A stretch of DNA of 5,410 nt from Candidatus Dormiibacterota bacterium (GTDB lineage: Bacteria; Chloroflexota; Dormibacteria; UBA8260; Bog-877), in contig PLTL01000094.1 of NCBI GenBank assembly GCA_003164475.1, positions 1 to 5,410 on the forward strand, written 5' to 3'. A model generated the notes under the pieces. That model made no database searches. It was not told where the DNA came from and saw nothing but the letters and a program-made list of their open reading frames with translations. Below, one piece after another: positions 5,166 through 5,410 of the stretch. Positions within the stretch are counted from its first letter, which is position 1, and every line of letters starts with the position of its first letter. Made by a program: the position numbers and the translations under genes.

Positions 5166-5410
5166 CACGTGGCTCCTTGCTCCGCTCGGCCTCTGCTCGG
5201 AGCTGGGCCTCCACCCACTCACGGAAGCCGGGATGGAGGTTGAGCAGCTCCATCTCATCAAGTGGAAACCAGCCGGTGGCGTCGGTCTCGCGGGCGGCGT
5301 ACACCGTCCTCGGGCGTTCCACCTCGGCACAGACGATCTTGAATTGCCAACCCCCACCGCAGTCCTGGGTTTCCACTCCCGAGACCCGATACCGGGGAAC
5401 GGGCCAGATC
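5155..5410 (-). CDS. NUDIX hydrolase, C-terminal part (5' end outside window)
   Basis: The frame is open to the right edge; 84 residues are visible and the GTG at 5376 is internal. The visible sequence runs WPVPRYRVSGVETQDCGGGW, then a beta strand (QFKIVCAEV), then ETDATGWFPLDEMELLNLHP and GFREWVEAQL. The pattern strand - GGW - strand - E..A..WFPLDEL..L.LHPGF is the typical C-terminal half of a NUDIX domain after the NUDIX box. The box itself (G-x5-E-x7-REUxEExGU) must lie outside the window, so catalysis and substrate cannot be judged. Such enzymes hydrolyse nucleoside diphosphates linked to another moiety. The extreme C-terminus (RAEAERSKEPRGGG) is charged and overlaps the MFS start, so it is the first visible gene of the cluster. 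Confidence 0.85.
   Translation of the reverse strand, partial: IWPVPRYRVSGVETQDCGGGWQFKIVCAEVERPRTVYAARETDATGWFPLDEMELLNLHPGFREWVEAQLRAEAERSKEPRGGG
5173..5178 (-). promoter_or_regulatory. Ribosome binding site of the MFS gene
   Basis: AAGGAG on the minus strand lies inside the last codons of the NUDIX gene, 7 bases before the GTG at 5165. It decides the MFS start and implies translation linked to the upstream gene. Confidence 0.75.

Noticed and set aside
5166..5357. Extended N-terminus for the MFS gene from 5357
   Set aside because: It would read out of frame through the NUDIX gene. The sequence is Arg/Pro/Ser-rich with no hydrophobic segment, while the GTG at 5165 has AAGGAG at ideal spacing.

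Overview
The window is GC-rich DNA with GTG starts, strong purine-rich ribosome binding sites and tightly overlapping genes. This suggests an actinobacterium-like high-GC organism. The strongest clue is a divergent MutS-type ATPase of a kind I associate with actinobacteria. The lineage is an inference; there is no rRNA or other marker, and another high-GC phylum is possible.

Layout. (1) Bases 1-864, plus strand: the C-terminal ATPase part of a MutS-family protein, cut by the left edge. (2) Bases 865-1098: a convergent intergenic gap with a hairpin just after the mutS-like stop. (3) Bases 1099-2394, minus strand: a complete enolase (eno) with all catalytic residues but an unusual His-loop, a GTG start and a very good ribosome binding site. 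(4) Bases 2395-3178: a 784-base stretch without a confident gene. It holds inverted repeats in the enolase leader, a possible 52-codon upstream ORF, a perfect 25-bp tandem duplication, and a possible small hydrophobic protein on the minus strand. (5) Bases 3179-5410, minus strand: a four-gene overlapping cluster, read right to left. It comprises the C-terminus of a NUDIX hydrolase (cut by the right edge), an MFS transporter, a 72-aa protein of unknown function, and a 172-aa protein with a CPGC...CLHH metal-site pattern.

How the genes work together. The NUDIX and MFS genes overlap by 11 bases. The MFS to 72-aa and 72-aa to 172-aa junctions are both ATGA stop/start overlaps, so these genes are very probably co-transcribed and translationally coupled. 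The transporter, the unknown 72-aa protein and the putative metal-binding protein are the best candidate for an undescribed functional unit. Nothing in the sequence identifies a substrate. Enolase is a glycolytic enzyme with its own leader and probably its own promoter. The mutS-like gene converges on it and looks functionally unrelated. I see no tRNA, rRNA, CRISPR array, insertion sequence or phage gene.
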